DNA from: Diphasiastrum complanatum
Lineage: Eukaryota > Streptophyta > Lycopodiopsida > Lycopodiales > Lycopodiaceae
Assembly: GCA_029204225.1 (NCBI GenBank)
Contig: CM055111.1
Coordinates: 15,513,497 to 15,577,496, forward strand
DNA length: 64,000 nucleotides
Direction of reading: 5' to 3'
The translations under genes were made by a program, and so were the position numbers. Positions 11,882 to 24,300 of this stretch are shown one piece after another (within the stretch, counting starts at the first letter, position 1; each line of letters begins with the position of its first letter). The notes under the pieces are model-generated. The model saw only the letters and a program-made list of their open reading frames with translations, did no database searches and was not told the DNA's origin.

Positions 11882-13348
11882 ATGCATCTTGTCATGAGGC
11901 TGAGGAGTACATACGATCAGGTCTTTAAGAGTGACTTCACCTCTAGGCCACCACCTACAGAGAGAGGGCATGTTCCTCAACAAAGAAGGAGAAAGCACAC
12001 CAAGCACACCAAGCCTGTCAGGCAAAGGGTCGTAGTCAGCGAATCTCCATCCCCCTCTCATATCTCTCGTCCTTTGGTTGGACCATCACACCAATCTGCA
12101 ATGCGTTCTTCTCCTCCCGCCACCCCTAACTATTCAAGTAGTTCCTCTTCCATTCCCTCCATTCCATCCCACAATAACGAGGATATGACCTCTACTGTAG
12201 ATAAAATAATATCGAATCTAGATATAACTTTAATAGGTGATTTTTATAAGGATCTTTGTGTAAGATTTCATGTTGATCCGAAAGATTCATTTTTGGATTC
12301 TGAGAGGTATATAGTTTTTGATGAGTATGTTGCCAAAGAGATTGATAAGCTAGGAGGTCAATTTTCTTTTTGTCTAAGTTCAATTAATTATGTAAATCAC
12401 ATAAATAAAGACTTTTGTGATGCCTTGAAGGAGAAGACAGCAGATATATCAGATCTAGTTGTGGAGGCTGGTTTGATGTATTTTGTAAATAGATGTAAAT
12501 GCGATGATACTAAGGACATTGGAGTTTGCTGTCCTTTTTTACACACAGCCTTCATAAGGCGGCGAAGTATCTTCTCCATACAACCTCGGAGACCAAAGTC
12601 TTTATTATTCCATACTACCAAAAGTAAGCGATTACATAGAATATATTCAAGTCACATATTTTTAATAAGTTTTGTAATTCCTTCAGTTTAACTAATTATC
12701 TCTTGTTTGTAGTAAGCATTGGAGTGTGCATATAATCTCCCTTAGGGGAGATTCAGATGGGATCATTAATCCCATCTGTTTAAAGATGAATTCCTTGAAG
12801 TCTACCCATGCCGAAATGGACATGATGTACAACAAAATGTTGCCATTTTTGCCAAGGCCGGATGGGGCCACTATAAATAGCCACTTGGAGATTGTTGATG
12901 CAGAAGTAAGTATTTCTCATCTAGTATCTAATAGGTAATATGATTTGAGTGCACAACTAATTTATTATACGTTTTCTGATTGAAGTCAGCTCAGCAAGAT
13001 GATGGACATAGCTGTGGATGGTTCTCCATCTGCAATATACATGACTTCTTAGTGGTACATCATGCAATCCAGGGTTCCAGATATACGAAAGGTAAATAGA
13101 CTAGTGAATTTCCTAACTAAGTTATTTTTTATTTGGTTTCTAATAAGTCAATTGACTCGGTTCTTTTGGATTTGTAGTATAAATGTCGAGCATTTACAAT
13201 GAATGAGATATATGAGTTTCGTCAACAGATGTTGGTGAACTTACTATCTCATGCAACACCCAGTCCAGCTGCAAAAACGGGAGGCCAATCAAGTCCACAA
13301 CTGACACTAGTGTGGGGTGGAGATAATCCATATTACTTTGAGCTGTAA
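11882..13348 (+). CDS. ULP1/SENP-type (C48) cysteine protease, transposon-associated, spliced, probably decayed
   Basis: The ATG at 11882 directly follows an in-frame stop. The N-terminal 80 residues are basic and then Ser/Pro-rich. The block HWSVHIISL (from 12719) carries the catalytic His of the C48 fold. The next conserved block reads ICLKMNSLKSTHA, where the family usually has an Asp (MDSL), so here Asp is Asn. The exon ends at 12905 (GAA|GTAAGT). The next exon, 12986-13091, starts SAQQDDGHSCGWF, giving the oxyanion-hole Gln and nucleophile Cys. The last exon starts near 13191 and ends YYFEL at 13348. The splice joining the first exon to the HW block is not resolved. C48 proteases cut SUMO-like proteins from their targets, and plant transposons often carry them. 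The Asp-to-Asn change makes activity doubtful. Confidence 0.75.
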
Positions 13349-13672
13349 ATAATAGATTAAATAGAGATATACATTTTTGATGTAATGCCCTGTGAATAAT
13401 TATGGGCATATAGAAAGATAGAGACAATGGGGGAAAAGCATTCATTATTATATACAGGATGCACATGTACATTCTCAGAAAATGAGAAATAAATTGATAT
13501 TTATGAGAGCTTTTACAAATCTTGTATTATGATTGCTCTATCATCTGAACAATTCCGCCCAAATCTTTGCATTTGATTTTCTCTTCATGTGTTTTACGTA
13601 TCTGCACAAACATACATTAATCAAATTACAGTTAGTGATCCGAATATTGACAAAAAGGATAATGAATACAAA

Positions 13673-14851
13673 TTAATATACAAATTCATAGATTTCACAT
13701 ACTAATTTTCCATCCAATATAAAGCTGAAATATTCGAGGATATCTTGCAGTAAAAGTGTCAGTTCCGTTCTAATGTAGAATAAGGTCCAGTCCTGCTCAA
13801 CCTCAATATTAGTAAGTAACTCCCCATTTGCCATGATATCAATGCATATACGATCAGTGTGTCCAATGTTGTCTAGATCTTGATCTAATGGGGCCCAAGT
13901 ACCATTGTGTTCTTTCCATCTCTGATAATGAAACACCATACTAAGCATTTGCTTCTCTATACTGTATCTAAATGATATGGATGAATGTTTGATTCTACAA
14001 GAAATATTTGCGGTGGATCTTATATCCCAACCTTTGTCCATGAATTTGAATAGAAAATCATCTGATAGATTTTTGCAAACAAACAATGTGGGATTTCGAT
14101 GCACTTCCATGTTTGAAAACGAGCTGACAAACAATGACATTGGAACAAACCAGCTTAAGTGCACATTTCTTGATCTAGTACTAGTTTTGAGTGACTTTTG
14201 TACATCATTATATAGCTTGGAACGAAAACATTTTATTATATTGTCGTTGACTGGAATTTACCACATGTTATCTTGAAAATTAGGTAGAGATATACACTCT
14301 AGTTTATCCATTCCTCCATTTCTGTCTGGAATATACATAGCATCATAAAAAAATATTCCAAAATCTACAAGCTCTTTTGTCGTTCGTCCTCTGTATTGCA
14401 ATTTGCTAATTTCTGAATGGATGACATCTATAATACCTGAAAGAGATGCCACAGGTTCTCATTCATGTATATTTGAATATAGATCTGCAATACAAAATCA
14501 TAATAAGCTCTGATTCATGTATACGATTACGTTTTAAAAATGACAAGCAACCCAAAAAATTAAAATACTTACAATTACACTTTCGAAAATCATGTGGATT
14601 TACAGTCTCCACATTAAGTTCTGAATGCAGATAAACATGTTGAATAAGCACCTCTGAAATGGTTTGTCCTCCTGAAGAAACTTTGAAATCAATAATCCGC
14701 CCTTTCCAATAAGATCTATATGTATACTTGGCCTTTTATAAAAAAAATTGCAGAGCATATCAAGGATCTCGGTCTTCTTCTCATCGCCATAGCTTGAAGA
14801 GTTCACATTTGAACTTGCCAATATGAGAGTCCAGAGTGTAATAGGCGCCAT
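13673..14851 (-). pseudogene. Unknown transposon-associated protein with possible ubiquitin-like C-terminus
   Basis: Exon 1 starts at the ATG at 14851 (MAPITLWTLILASSN) and ends at a GTAAGT donor after 14573. Exon 2 runs from 14436 to the stop at 13673, and the join keeps frame. Exon 1 appears to slip frame in a T run near 14740; the downstream frame (RIIDFKVSSGGQTISEVL) then runs on to the donor. Exon 2 has one in-frame TAA near 14270, after DNMW. The last 60 residues (IDIMANGELLTNIEVEQDW, then TLFYIRTEL, then SFILDGKLV) look like a beta-grasp fold: a strand, a hairpin, then a helix with the IR.E signature. That is inference from pattern only. Pairing with a C48 protease in the same cluster would make sense if it is ubiquitin-like. 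No other family was recognised. Confidence 0.55.
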
Positions 14852-15109
14852 ACCTATTTGTGAGTCCCAAGATAATTTTAACTTGAGGTTAACCCAAGCA
14901 GTTTAGTCAACCAGTCGTCGCGCACGCCAGCCAATAGTGTGCTTCCAATCTACCGGACCGGAAATTCAAATTTGCCCAAACATGAATTGTGTTTTTCAGG
15001 TCAGGTGAGTTATGTTACATAGAAGCCACTATGTCAAGAACCGATTGGGCCACATGGACATAAACAGCGAGGGAAAAAAAAAACTCGTAACAAACGGCCC
15101 TTCTAAGTT

Positions 15110-15735
15110 TGAGAGCTCCTGTAATGGCATTTCTTCTTGAAGAAGACGACCGATGATCTTTTGAAGAGTCGGGTCAGCTTGAGTTCAAATCATCATGACA
15201 AAGTGCTCGTAGGACTTTGATAAAGAAGAAAGCAAAGTCATGATAGCGTCATCATCTTGAATAGCACATCCTACAACATATAATTGATCTAATAAAGATT
15301 TGAAGTTGTTGATGTGAGAAGTGATGGCTATAAATCAGACATTCTTACTGTAAAGAACTTTCTTCTAAGGTGTAGCCGTGTGGTCACATCTTGAGTCTCA
15401 TCCAAATTCGATAACAAGTCCAGTGCTTCCTTGGAAGAATTGTAGGTGGTAACGTGAGAAATCTAGGAGTCGGCCAGATTGGGCGTAATCGGTGCTAGGG
15501 CCTTCTGATCTTTGACCTTCCAAGCCTTCACTAATTGATTATCGTCATCTGGTTTTGGGTTAGACTCCTCTACAACATCCCAAACATTTCTATCTATCAA
15601 CATCATCCGAAGTTTCAACTTCCAAATGTAGAAGTTAGAGTCGTTGAACTTGTCAATGATGTCGAAAATCGAGAGGTTAGTCAGCGGAAACTTGAGCGGC
15701 TGCGTGTAGGATCGGAAGCACCACAAACAACAGCA
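15110..15735 (-). mobile_element. Copia gag fragment (fossil)
   Basis: The minus strand reads a copia gag N-terminus with DKFNDSNFYIWKLKLRMML near 15640. UBN2-type gag sequence (HLRRKFFTVRM) follows further down. Its sequence differs from the neighbouring copia element at 16258-19500, so it belongs to another family. No pol is attached. It is old and broken. Confidence 0.8.
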
Positions 15736-15739
15736 GAAT

Positions 15740-16257
15740 ATTCAAATTGAATGATTCAGACAAATGCACAATGAAACGATACAGTAGTAGGACTGAAAAT
15801 TTGCACTCTGATTAATATCAAACAGTGAGTACAATGCTTGAAGTGACAGCTTTAGCTTATAGTCGTTGAGAGCGATAACTCCGGTTACAGAAACTCGAAC
15901 AATCAAAAGAAGTTTTCTGACGAAGATATCCTACAAAATATCTTCAACTACCTTTTGTTGCAGTTATTACAACCGCCTCATTACAGTTAATGCATGTACA
16001 AAGTGGGCGAATTCTCAACGTGAAGTTGTTGGGTCAGATTTTAGACCAACAGTATTGAAAAATGATAAATGACTCAAAAAATACTGACTCGAAAAATATA
16101 GAATTTTTCGAGTTGATCCGGTATCGAAGAATTCTAAAAAAATTCGATCCTGAATTTTTTGATCCTCTGCTCAGAAATTCGAGCCTTATATTTCTAGTTT
16201 TTCAGGATGCTCATTATTGAATGGATTTGAGGCTGAGCGTCAAATTCCAACACTCCC
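15740..16257 (-). repeat. LTR-like segment beside copia element C
   Basis: Read on the minus strand, a purine-rich tract (AAGGGGGAGTG) ends directly before TGTTGGAATTTG. This is the usual polypurine-tract/LTR-start arrangement just past the RNase H end of the element at 16258-19500. The far end of the LTR was not fixed. Near 16090-16160 it holds inverted words (TCGAAAAAT and ATTTTTCGA). Confidence 0.5.
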
Positions 16258-19200
16258 CCTTAATGTGGATCTTGCAAAATTATTTTCATATTCAACATTT
16301 CATTGAATCTGAGATGGGGCTCCTTTGATAGAGCCTTTGTGAAGTAATCTGCTACCATTGATTCTGTTTTGCAGTAGACTAAGGATACCTCCTTGCTTTG
16401 AACTTTCTCTCTCAAATAATGATATCTGATTTCCATATGCTTGCTTCGAGAATGAAATCTCAGATTGAGAGAGAGAGCTATGGCGCTTTGGTTGTCACAA
16501 AGGATGGTCGTTAAGTGTGACTGTGCGAGGTCGATTTCTGCTAGCAGGTGCCTCAACCAGATTGCCTCTTTTGTAGCATTCGTGGCAGCAATGTATTCTG
16601 ATTCGGTTGATGATAATGCTACTGAGGTTTGCTTTCAGCTTTTCCAAGAAATTGGGCCTTGATTGTATAAAAATACAGATCCAAAACTTGATCTTCTGAT
16701 ATCGATATCCCCTGCCCAATCCGCATCTGTGTATCCTTCAAGTATGTTGGTAGGTTGGCTGCCTCCATAACAGATGTTAAGATGTTTGGTTGCCTGGATA
16801 TACTTCATGACTTTTGTGAGTGCTTTCCAATGGGTTAGACCTAGATTTGATAGGAATTGGCTGAGTGAACTAATTGAATATGCAATGTCGGGTTGAGTGC
16901 AGATCATTTCATACATCAGTGAGCTGATGATGGAGTGAAACAGATATTGCTTCATCTCCTCCTTTTCTGTCTCAGTTTTAGGATATTGTTCCTTTGATAG
17001 CTTTAGTCCAGGGTCGAGTGGAAAGAGACTAGATTTTTAGTTGGCCATTCCATACTTTTCCAGCACATTTGTGAGATATCTCTGTTGGCTGATGAAAATC
17101 AGATGGCTGGGTCGATTTCAAAAAATTTCAATTCTGAGACAATAGTGGAATGGACCCATATCAGTCATTTTGTACTCCCTGGCCAACATGCATTTTGTTT
17201 TTTTCATCAGATTCAAATCGTTACTGAATAATAGTGTATCATCCACGTAGAAAGTGATGATGATGAAAAAATTTGATACAGACTTGAACTAGATATTCGA
17301 GTCTGTTGAGTTTAGAATAAAACCATTCTCAATAAGAAATACATTTATATTCTAGAACCAGGCCCAATGTGACTGTTTCAGCCCATAGAGTGCCTTGTGA
17401 ATTTTGCACACAAGGTGTTGCTTTCCTCTAAGCTCATATCCTTATGGTTGTGACATAAAGATTTCCTCTTCAATGGTCACGTTGAGAAAGGCGGTCTGGA
17501 CATCCATTTGATGGACTTCGAGATCTGCTGCAGCTGCAAAACAGAGTTGCAAATAGATCGAAGCATGCTTGACAACTAGGCTGAAGGTCTCGGAATAATC
17601 CAAATCTGGAATCTAGGAATAGCCTTTGGTGATGAGTGGCTTTTTATTGATTCAGCCTTCCTTCAGCATCATACTTCGGCTTGAATATCCATTTGCATTC
17701 CTTTCCTTTGGCAGCTCAGTGACTGTCCACGTTTGATTCTCTATCACAGAATCGAATTCAGTGTCCATCGTTGCTTTTCATTGATCAGCATCAGTTGTAG
17801 ACATCGCCTCCGAAATTGTATTTGGTTCTTACACGAAGTAGCAGACTGCATCATTCATAAATCTAGATGGAGGCTGTCTTGGTCGATTTGATCTTTTTGG
17901 CTGTGACCCCCTGCTGTTTAGGCTCATTTTCGAGTTTGTATCGATTTCTTGATTTTTGATCCTAGAATTTTTTTTGATACTTGGATCAAAAATTTCTTCG
18001 ATACTTGGATCGGAAATTTCTCGAGCTTTGCCCTTGTGGTTGATAAATCGATCTTCCACAAAAATGACATCTCTGCTCATGAATGATTTTTTTTGTTTCC
18101 AGATTGTAGAGCTTGTATGCCTTGTGCTCTGAGAGTAGCCAACAAAAATCGATTTTGTGTTTTTGTCATCTAGCTTCTTTTTGAAATCTTCAGGAATTTG
18201 AGCATAAGCAATGCAACCAAACACTTTAACTTTTTTGAGTGATGGTTTTGATCCTGTCCACACCTCATAATGTGTCTTGCCATTTAGGGCTTTGCTGATG
18301 GATCGATTTTGTAGATAGGCAGCCGTTGAAACAGCTTCTGCACAAAAATTTCTTCGAAAAAGAGGCATGGGCCAACATGCTCTTGGCACTTTAGATGAGT
18401 GTTCGATTCTTTCGTTTAGCTATACTATTGGATTGAGGTGAGTAGCTCATTGTGAATTGTTGATGTATTCTGTTGGCCTTGCAGAACTCCTTAAATTCGA
18501 TGGAGATAAATTCTCCCCCTCCGCCTGTGCATAGAGCATTGATCTTCCTCTAGGTCTGATTTTCTGTAAATGCCTTGAACTGTGTGAAGAACTTGAATGC
18601 CTCTAATTTCTTCTTTAGAAAATAGGTTGCAGTCCTTCGAGAGAAGTCATCGATGAAAATTAGGAGGTATAGAGCTCCCCCTTTGGAAGTAGTCTGCATC
18701 GGGCCACAGATGGAGCTATATACAAGATCTAACAGGCCTTTGGAAGTATGAACTGAGTCAGAACTGAAAGGACTTCTAGCATGCTTTCTGATTATATAGC
18801 TTTCACATGGAGAAGTTGGCTTGCTGACAGAAGGTAGATCTTGTACTAATTTTTGAGTCGACATTTGTTGAATACTATTGAAGTTCAAATGGCCTAGTCT
18901 AAAATGCCAAAGCATATCAGATGATTTGGAAGTTGAGGTGTGAAGAGCTTGAATGTTGGAAAAATAACAGTGGCTGAGTTTGTAGAGATTGCTACTTCTT
19001 CTCCCGAAAGCTAAAACTTTTCGAGTTTTGTCAAGGATGGTGCATCCGAGTGTATCAAATTTGACCCTCTAACCTGAATTAGTGATTTTGCTAACTGAGA
19101 GCAGATTCTTGGTCAGATTTGGAATGTGGAGTACATTGACTTCCCCTTCTTGAAATTTGATTTTGATTGTTCCTTCACCTTGAATCGATTGTGATGAGTT

Positions 19201-19500
19201 GTCTCCAAGTTGCACAACTCCATAGTGGGTGAAAGATTTATAATCTTTAACCAGTCTTGATGGTGAGTCATGTGTAAAGTTGCTCCAGAATCGAGATACC
19301 AAGAATTGATATCTTGTTCTTCTCCGACGTTGGTCATAAAGGATGCTTCATCTTCCTCTTGCTGTTGTATCGAAAAATTGGCTGAGGTAGAATTCACTTG
19401 TTGTTTGGCTAGTAGTATGACCTTCATTTTGAATTTCCAGAGATGGTAGTTGCTCCCATTGAGTCTGTCAATTAGAGAAGAACTAGTAGATGAATCCATT
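16258..19500 (-). mobile_element. Ty1/copia element C (gag to RNase H), fossil
   Basis: On the minus strand, from 19500 downward, the order is: gag N-terminus (RLNGSNYHLWKFKMKVILLA), protease-like WYLDSGATLHMTHHQ near 19290, GAG-pre-integrase LWHFRLGHLNFNSIQ near 18910, integrase, then reverse transcriptase. RNase H follows at 16260-16720, ending with SMVADYFTKALSKEPH. It is broken with many interruptions and has lost part of gag, so it is old. A related copy lies in opposite orientation at 21345-24600. Confidence 0.93.
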
Positions 19501-21344
19501 CTGGTTGAGCGAGATCATTGGTAGAAACAACGATTTCGAGATACTGTTGGTTGCGTGCTTGCTACATCAACGCAACCTGTTTTAGGACTTAATTTTTTCA
19601 CCAAGTACTTCTATTCAAGTGAATGATGAAGTTATTATAAGTGAATGCATGCTTGTTTGCTCTTGCCTTGACATTGTCAAGTAGATTGTTTGCATCAATC
19701 AAGAGATAGTTTCATGTGCAATCACACTCTCCTTAGAAGATCAATCACATGCTTTTTGTTGTCCTCAACGTGTGAAAAATTTCACAAGAAGGACCTCCCT
19801 TGAGGGCATTCCGCCCAAGGAGGGCCACTGCCCAAGGGCATGTGCCCGAGTAGGCAAAACGCCAGAGAGGAAGAGGGCCTTCCTTTGCATAATGCCAATG
19901 TGCAAACGTGGACATTTTTTTTTTTGGGGGTTTCCATACAGTCGTACAGACATACGACAGCACGTGCAAACGCTCTCTTTTATTCTTTTCTTTTTTCACA
20001 TTCTATTATTTTCCGCATTTCTAGTGCAAATTTTTTTACATTTTTTTGTCAACTTTGTTGTTTGGTGGAATGTGCATGTGGATAGCCAATGACAAGTTGC
20101 CATATAGCAGAACCACATTTCACCATAATGTGCATGTGCTATGGCAACCTGTCATTGGCTGTCCACAGGCACATTCCACAGGAAAGCTCATGTGCTATGT
20201 GTCAACATTCGATTGGCTGATTATGAGAAGAATGATCACCTAAAATTTTGGTTGTAAAATCCACATGACCATTGTGTGGGCGGAGGTGCCTCCAGAATAC
20301 AAAGGAAGGCTGAGCACTTGGCATTACGAGACAAACAAGTAAATTGAAATAAGGAACACCAAGCTCACTCTTGCAAAAAAAGTTGTAACGATCAAGTATT
20401 TCATGTCCTCGCTGGTGATTTATTTACCCTCTCGAACAAAAGGAAGTCTTGGTGCTATAAGCGTATTCTCTTTGTTTTCATTGGATCAAGGATTGATTCT
20501 TTCATAGCTTGGAGATCTTGTGCTTGTTGACCAGCAAGGTGGTCTTAAGAATCAGGAATCCAGACTTGAAAGTTAGAGCCACAAAGCTCTTGATGCAAAA
20601 GCATTTACAACAAATGCGTAGGACATCCTCAAAGGTTGGTGTTAAAGATAGCCTCATCAGAATGGATAGGAGTAGCAGATCATTAACATACATCACTACC
20701 TCCATATAATTGTGGTCAAGTAAGAAATTGACAATAAAAAGGACCTTGTTAGCTTTACTTCAAGGGGAAGGTTCCCTCAAATGTACAAAAAATTCTCATA
20801 TGGTACTTATTATAGACATCTGATTAGAATCTAACTTCAGTAACCTAAATGGCAAATGGCAACAATTTGAAAAAAACAGTTACTAAAAACCAAGTTTGAA
20901 GTAGTAAAGATATCAAAATAGGGAAATTAGGGAAATTTTATGTTTTCATAACAAATTGTCTGTATAGGTACAAGATCATTTTGAGGCAGAGAAGAGAAAT
21001 CTTCAATACAGCTCTCTGCATGTTGTCACGTTGAAGACTGGGCATTAAGGTCATTAGGTCATTTCAAGAATGGTTGAGATAAAGATGAAACATATAATCT
21101 TAGGGAATATCATAAACTAAACATAAATGGCATACTTTAATTAGTTGATATTTCCTCCATTTGGAAAGCAAGAAAGAATTGTGCTTCATATCAAGATAGA
21201 TTTTCTTGAGTCAAGTTATTCCTCCATGCAGCAGTACAAGCTTTTACCCTTGGCTGCTTATATTGCATATTACAGGTCTTCTATTGCGGATCAAGCGTGC
21301 ATCCAACAATAAATCCTTGTTTCTACCAACGATCTTACTCAACC
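19501..21344. other. Spacer between two inverted copia fossils
   Basis: It holds the leader sides of both elements, facing each other (GTTTCTACCAACGATC near 21330 and its complement near 19520). A GC-rich block occupies 19770-19880 and the hairpin described separately is at 20065-20179. Open frames are short and unrecognised. Confidence 0.5.
20065..20179. repeat. Imperfect inverted repeat (about 41-bp arms), hairpin or MITE remnant
   Basis: 20065-20106 (starting GTGGAATGTGCATGTGGA) matches the reverse complement of 20139-20179 with about four mismatches, leaving a loop of about 32 bp. Both arms contain AGCCAATGACA. No target-site duplication was confirmed. Confidence 0.85.
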
Positions 21345-24300
21345 AAAATGGATTCGTCTTCTAGTTCTTCTCTTATCGACAGACTGAGCAACTACCATAT
21401 TTGAAAGTTCAAAATGAAGGTCATACTACTAGCCAAGGAACTATGGGACATCGTTGATGGCACAGAAGTTAAGCCTGAAGGTGATGCAGCCACTATCACC
21501 AAACGGAAACTGAAAGATGGCAAGGCTTTTGCCATGATCACTCTCAACATCAAAGACAATCAAATCAGTCACATAAGAGCTGCTCGGACTGCTAAGGATG
21601 CACGAGACATCCTAGCAACATTCTACGATATCAGGGACGTCTCCTCCAAACTCTATTTGAGGAAGAAATTTTTCACCTTGAGAATGTCTGAAGCAGTAAG
21701 TGTTTCAAGCCACATTAACACTTTCCAAAATCTTATGAAGCAGATGACTACAACTGGCTCAGTCATTGAAGACATCGATATTGTTATGACTCTATTATTG
21801 AGTCTTCTTGAGGCCTATGAGAACTGGGTCCTAGCAATTTCGATCCAGGAGAAGATCACCCTTTCAAGAGTGATTTCATTACTTCATCAAGAGGAGGCTA
21901 GAAGTCTAACATACCTATGTAACTAGCAGTACTTCAGACCCCTAATAGTCCATTTAGTGTTGGGAGCTAAATGGCAAGGTACCCTTAGGATTAAGGGTAC
22001 GCGTCCTTGGATAAGGACAGGCAAGTGACTATACCTTAGTTGGAGGTATGGAGTCACGTGACCCTTGGATAAGGTACTAGTGTCCTTGGTTAAGGGCAGG
22101 TAGGTGTCTATGCCTTGGATGGAGGTATGGAAACTAGTGAGGTGTTAGAAAGTCATTGGATGATTATTTTTCTAAACCTTGGGCCTCAACCTTGAACCAT
22201 ATCACTTTATTGGTCTAGGACCAAAGTATACTTGCACAACTTGGGCAATGGGACCTAGTAGGAGGGCGCCCTTCTAAATTTTCCAACTCCCACAAGAAAG
22301 GCATTCAAAGAGTCATAGGTTATGGAAGGAGTCTCTTGACATTCCATAAGCCTATGGAGGCTCTTGGAGATTCTTTAACTCCCCTAGGCTTCTCTCTCTC
22401 TCATTGGATGAGCATGGAACTCCATAGTGCATTGGAGGGGTCCATGGACCATCTATATGAGGGTAGTAGGGCGCCTATTGGGAGGGGGGAGATCTCTCTT
22501 GTTTGCTTGGCTTATGCTCTAGTGTTACTACTAGTGTGTAGAGTGCTTTCTTGTGGTAGTATGCTTGAGGTTTGGATCTTGCTTATGGTATGGGACATAA
22601 GTAGGGTTTGGATCTTGAGTATGCTATGGAGTGTTGTGGTATGCTTGTGATTTGTTTACGGTTAGCAAGGGGGTGCTAGATAGGTCTTGCTTGGAGCTTG
22701 AATCTAGCTATGGTTGGGTGGTGAATACTTGAGGCCAGCTTGTTATCTATCTTTGTGTTTAAAGAGTAGGGACACAGGCGGAGGAGAGATCCTTGGAGGC
22801 TTGCAGATCCTTACTTGCAGGTGGAGGCATCCTAGCTTGGAGTTGGGGAGCATCTTGAAGCTTGCAGGTTGCTTGGAGGACATTGGAGGGTCTACCTTGG
22901 ATTTGGAGGACTTCCTCACCGCTACTTGTAAAATCTGCAACCCTCCTCAGGCACAGGGTTGGATCCTCAAGCTCTATATTCCAAAAATTAGAAGTTTAGA
23001 TCCAAAAAAAAGAGCAATATATAGTCAAGATCGAATTTTGACTCAGTCTCGAATTCTGGCTCAGGGTCAAATTCGAACACTTCATCTTTCCAACCAAAGC
23101 AAAAAATATTTTGCACATACTGCAAGAGGACTGGACATGAGATCAAGGACCGCAAAACTTTGAAATTCAACCATGAGAAGAATAAGCAGTTCCAACAACA
23201 AGCGAATTCTACCTCAACCAGTTTTTCGATACAACAACAAGAGGAAGATGAAGTAGTCTTTATGACCAAGGTCGGAGAACAACAAAATATCAATTTTTGG
23301 TATCTTGATTCTGGAGCAACACAACACATGACTCACCATCAAGATTGGTTCAAAGATTATATTTTAAATCTTTCACCCATTCTCGAGTTGTTCAACTAGG
23401 AGAGACTCATCACATTTGATGTAGAGTGAAGGAACAATTACAATCAAATTTCAGAAAGGTGAAGTCAAGTTGTTGTCCAACGTTCTCCACGTTCCAAATC
23501 TGACCAAGAATCTGCTCTCAGTTAGCAAAATCACTAATTCAGGTCGGAGGGTCAAATTTGATACAACCGGCTACACCATCCTTGACAAATCTCGAAAAGT
23601 TTTAGCTTTCGGGAGAAGAAGTGGCAATCTCTACAAACTCAGCCATTGTTATTCTTCCAATAGTCAAGCTCTTCAGACCTCAACTTTCGAACCATTTGAT
23701 ATGCTTTGGCATTTTAAATTAGGCCACTTGAACTTCAATAGTATTCAACAAATGTCGACTCAAAAACTAGTACAAGATTTGCCTTCTGTCAGGAAGCCAA
23801 CTTCTCCATGTGAAAGCAACAATCGCCTATCTACAGAATCCATCCATCACCAAAGCCCTGAATGGCAAAACACCTTATGGGGTGTGGACATGATCAAAAC
23901 CATCACTCAAGAATATCAGAGTGTTTGGTTGCATTGCTTATGCTCAGATTCCTGAAGATCTCAAGAAGAAGCTGGATGACAAAAGCACAAAATCGATTTT
24001 CGTTAGCTGCTCCCCAGATCACAAGGCATACAAGCTCTACAATCTGGAAATAGAAAAGTCATTTACGATCAGAGATGTCATTTTTGTGGAAGATCGATTT
24101 ATCAACCACAAGGGGGATGCTCAAGAAATTTTTGATCCAGGTATCGAAGAAATTTCCGATCCATGTATCGAAAAAGATTCCAAGATTGAAAATCAGGAAA
24201 TCGATACAAACGCGAAAAATGAGCCTGAACATCAAGGGGTCGAAATTCAGCCAAGAAGATCAAATCGACCAAGACAGCCTCCATCTAGATTTATGGACGA

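Larger units (their letters stand above)
7640..14860. mobile_element. Putative multi-gene DNA transposon (DDE transposase plus ULP1 protease plus two other genes), degraded
   Basis: Four spliced gene models lie close together on alternating strands: transposase (+), acidic protein (-), C48 protease (+) and an unknown protein (-). Introns are short with GT-AG ends, unlike the long introns of the host gene further on. All four share the same AT-rich, lightly decayed look. Joining them into one element is inference. I could not find terminal inverted repeats or a target-site duplication, so both ends are approximate. The tandem duplication at 6827-7623 and the copia gag fragment at 15110 bracket the region. 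Confidence 0.55.

Noticed and set aside
7640-14860. Polinton/Maverick or other virus-like element, suggested by a cysteine protease
   Set aside because: No protein-primed polymerase, integrase, ATPase or capsid gene was seen. The protease is of ULP1 type and the partner looks like a DDE transposase.
7640-14860. Mutator-like or CACTA element carrying ULP1
   Set aside because: The transposase lacks the MULE and En/Spm motifs I know, and no CACTA ends or long terminal inverted repeats were found.
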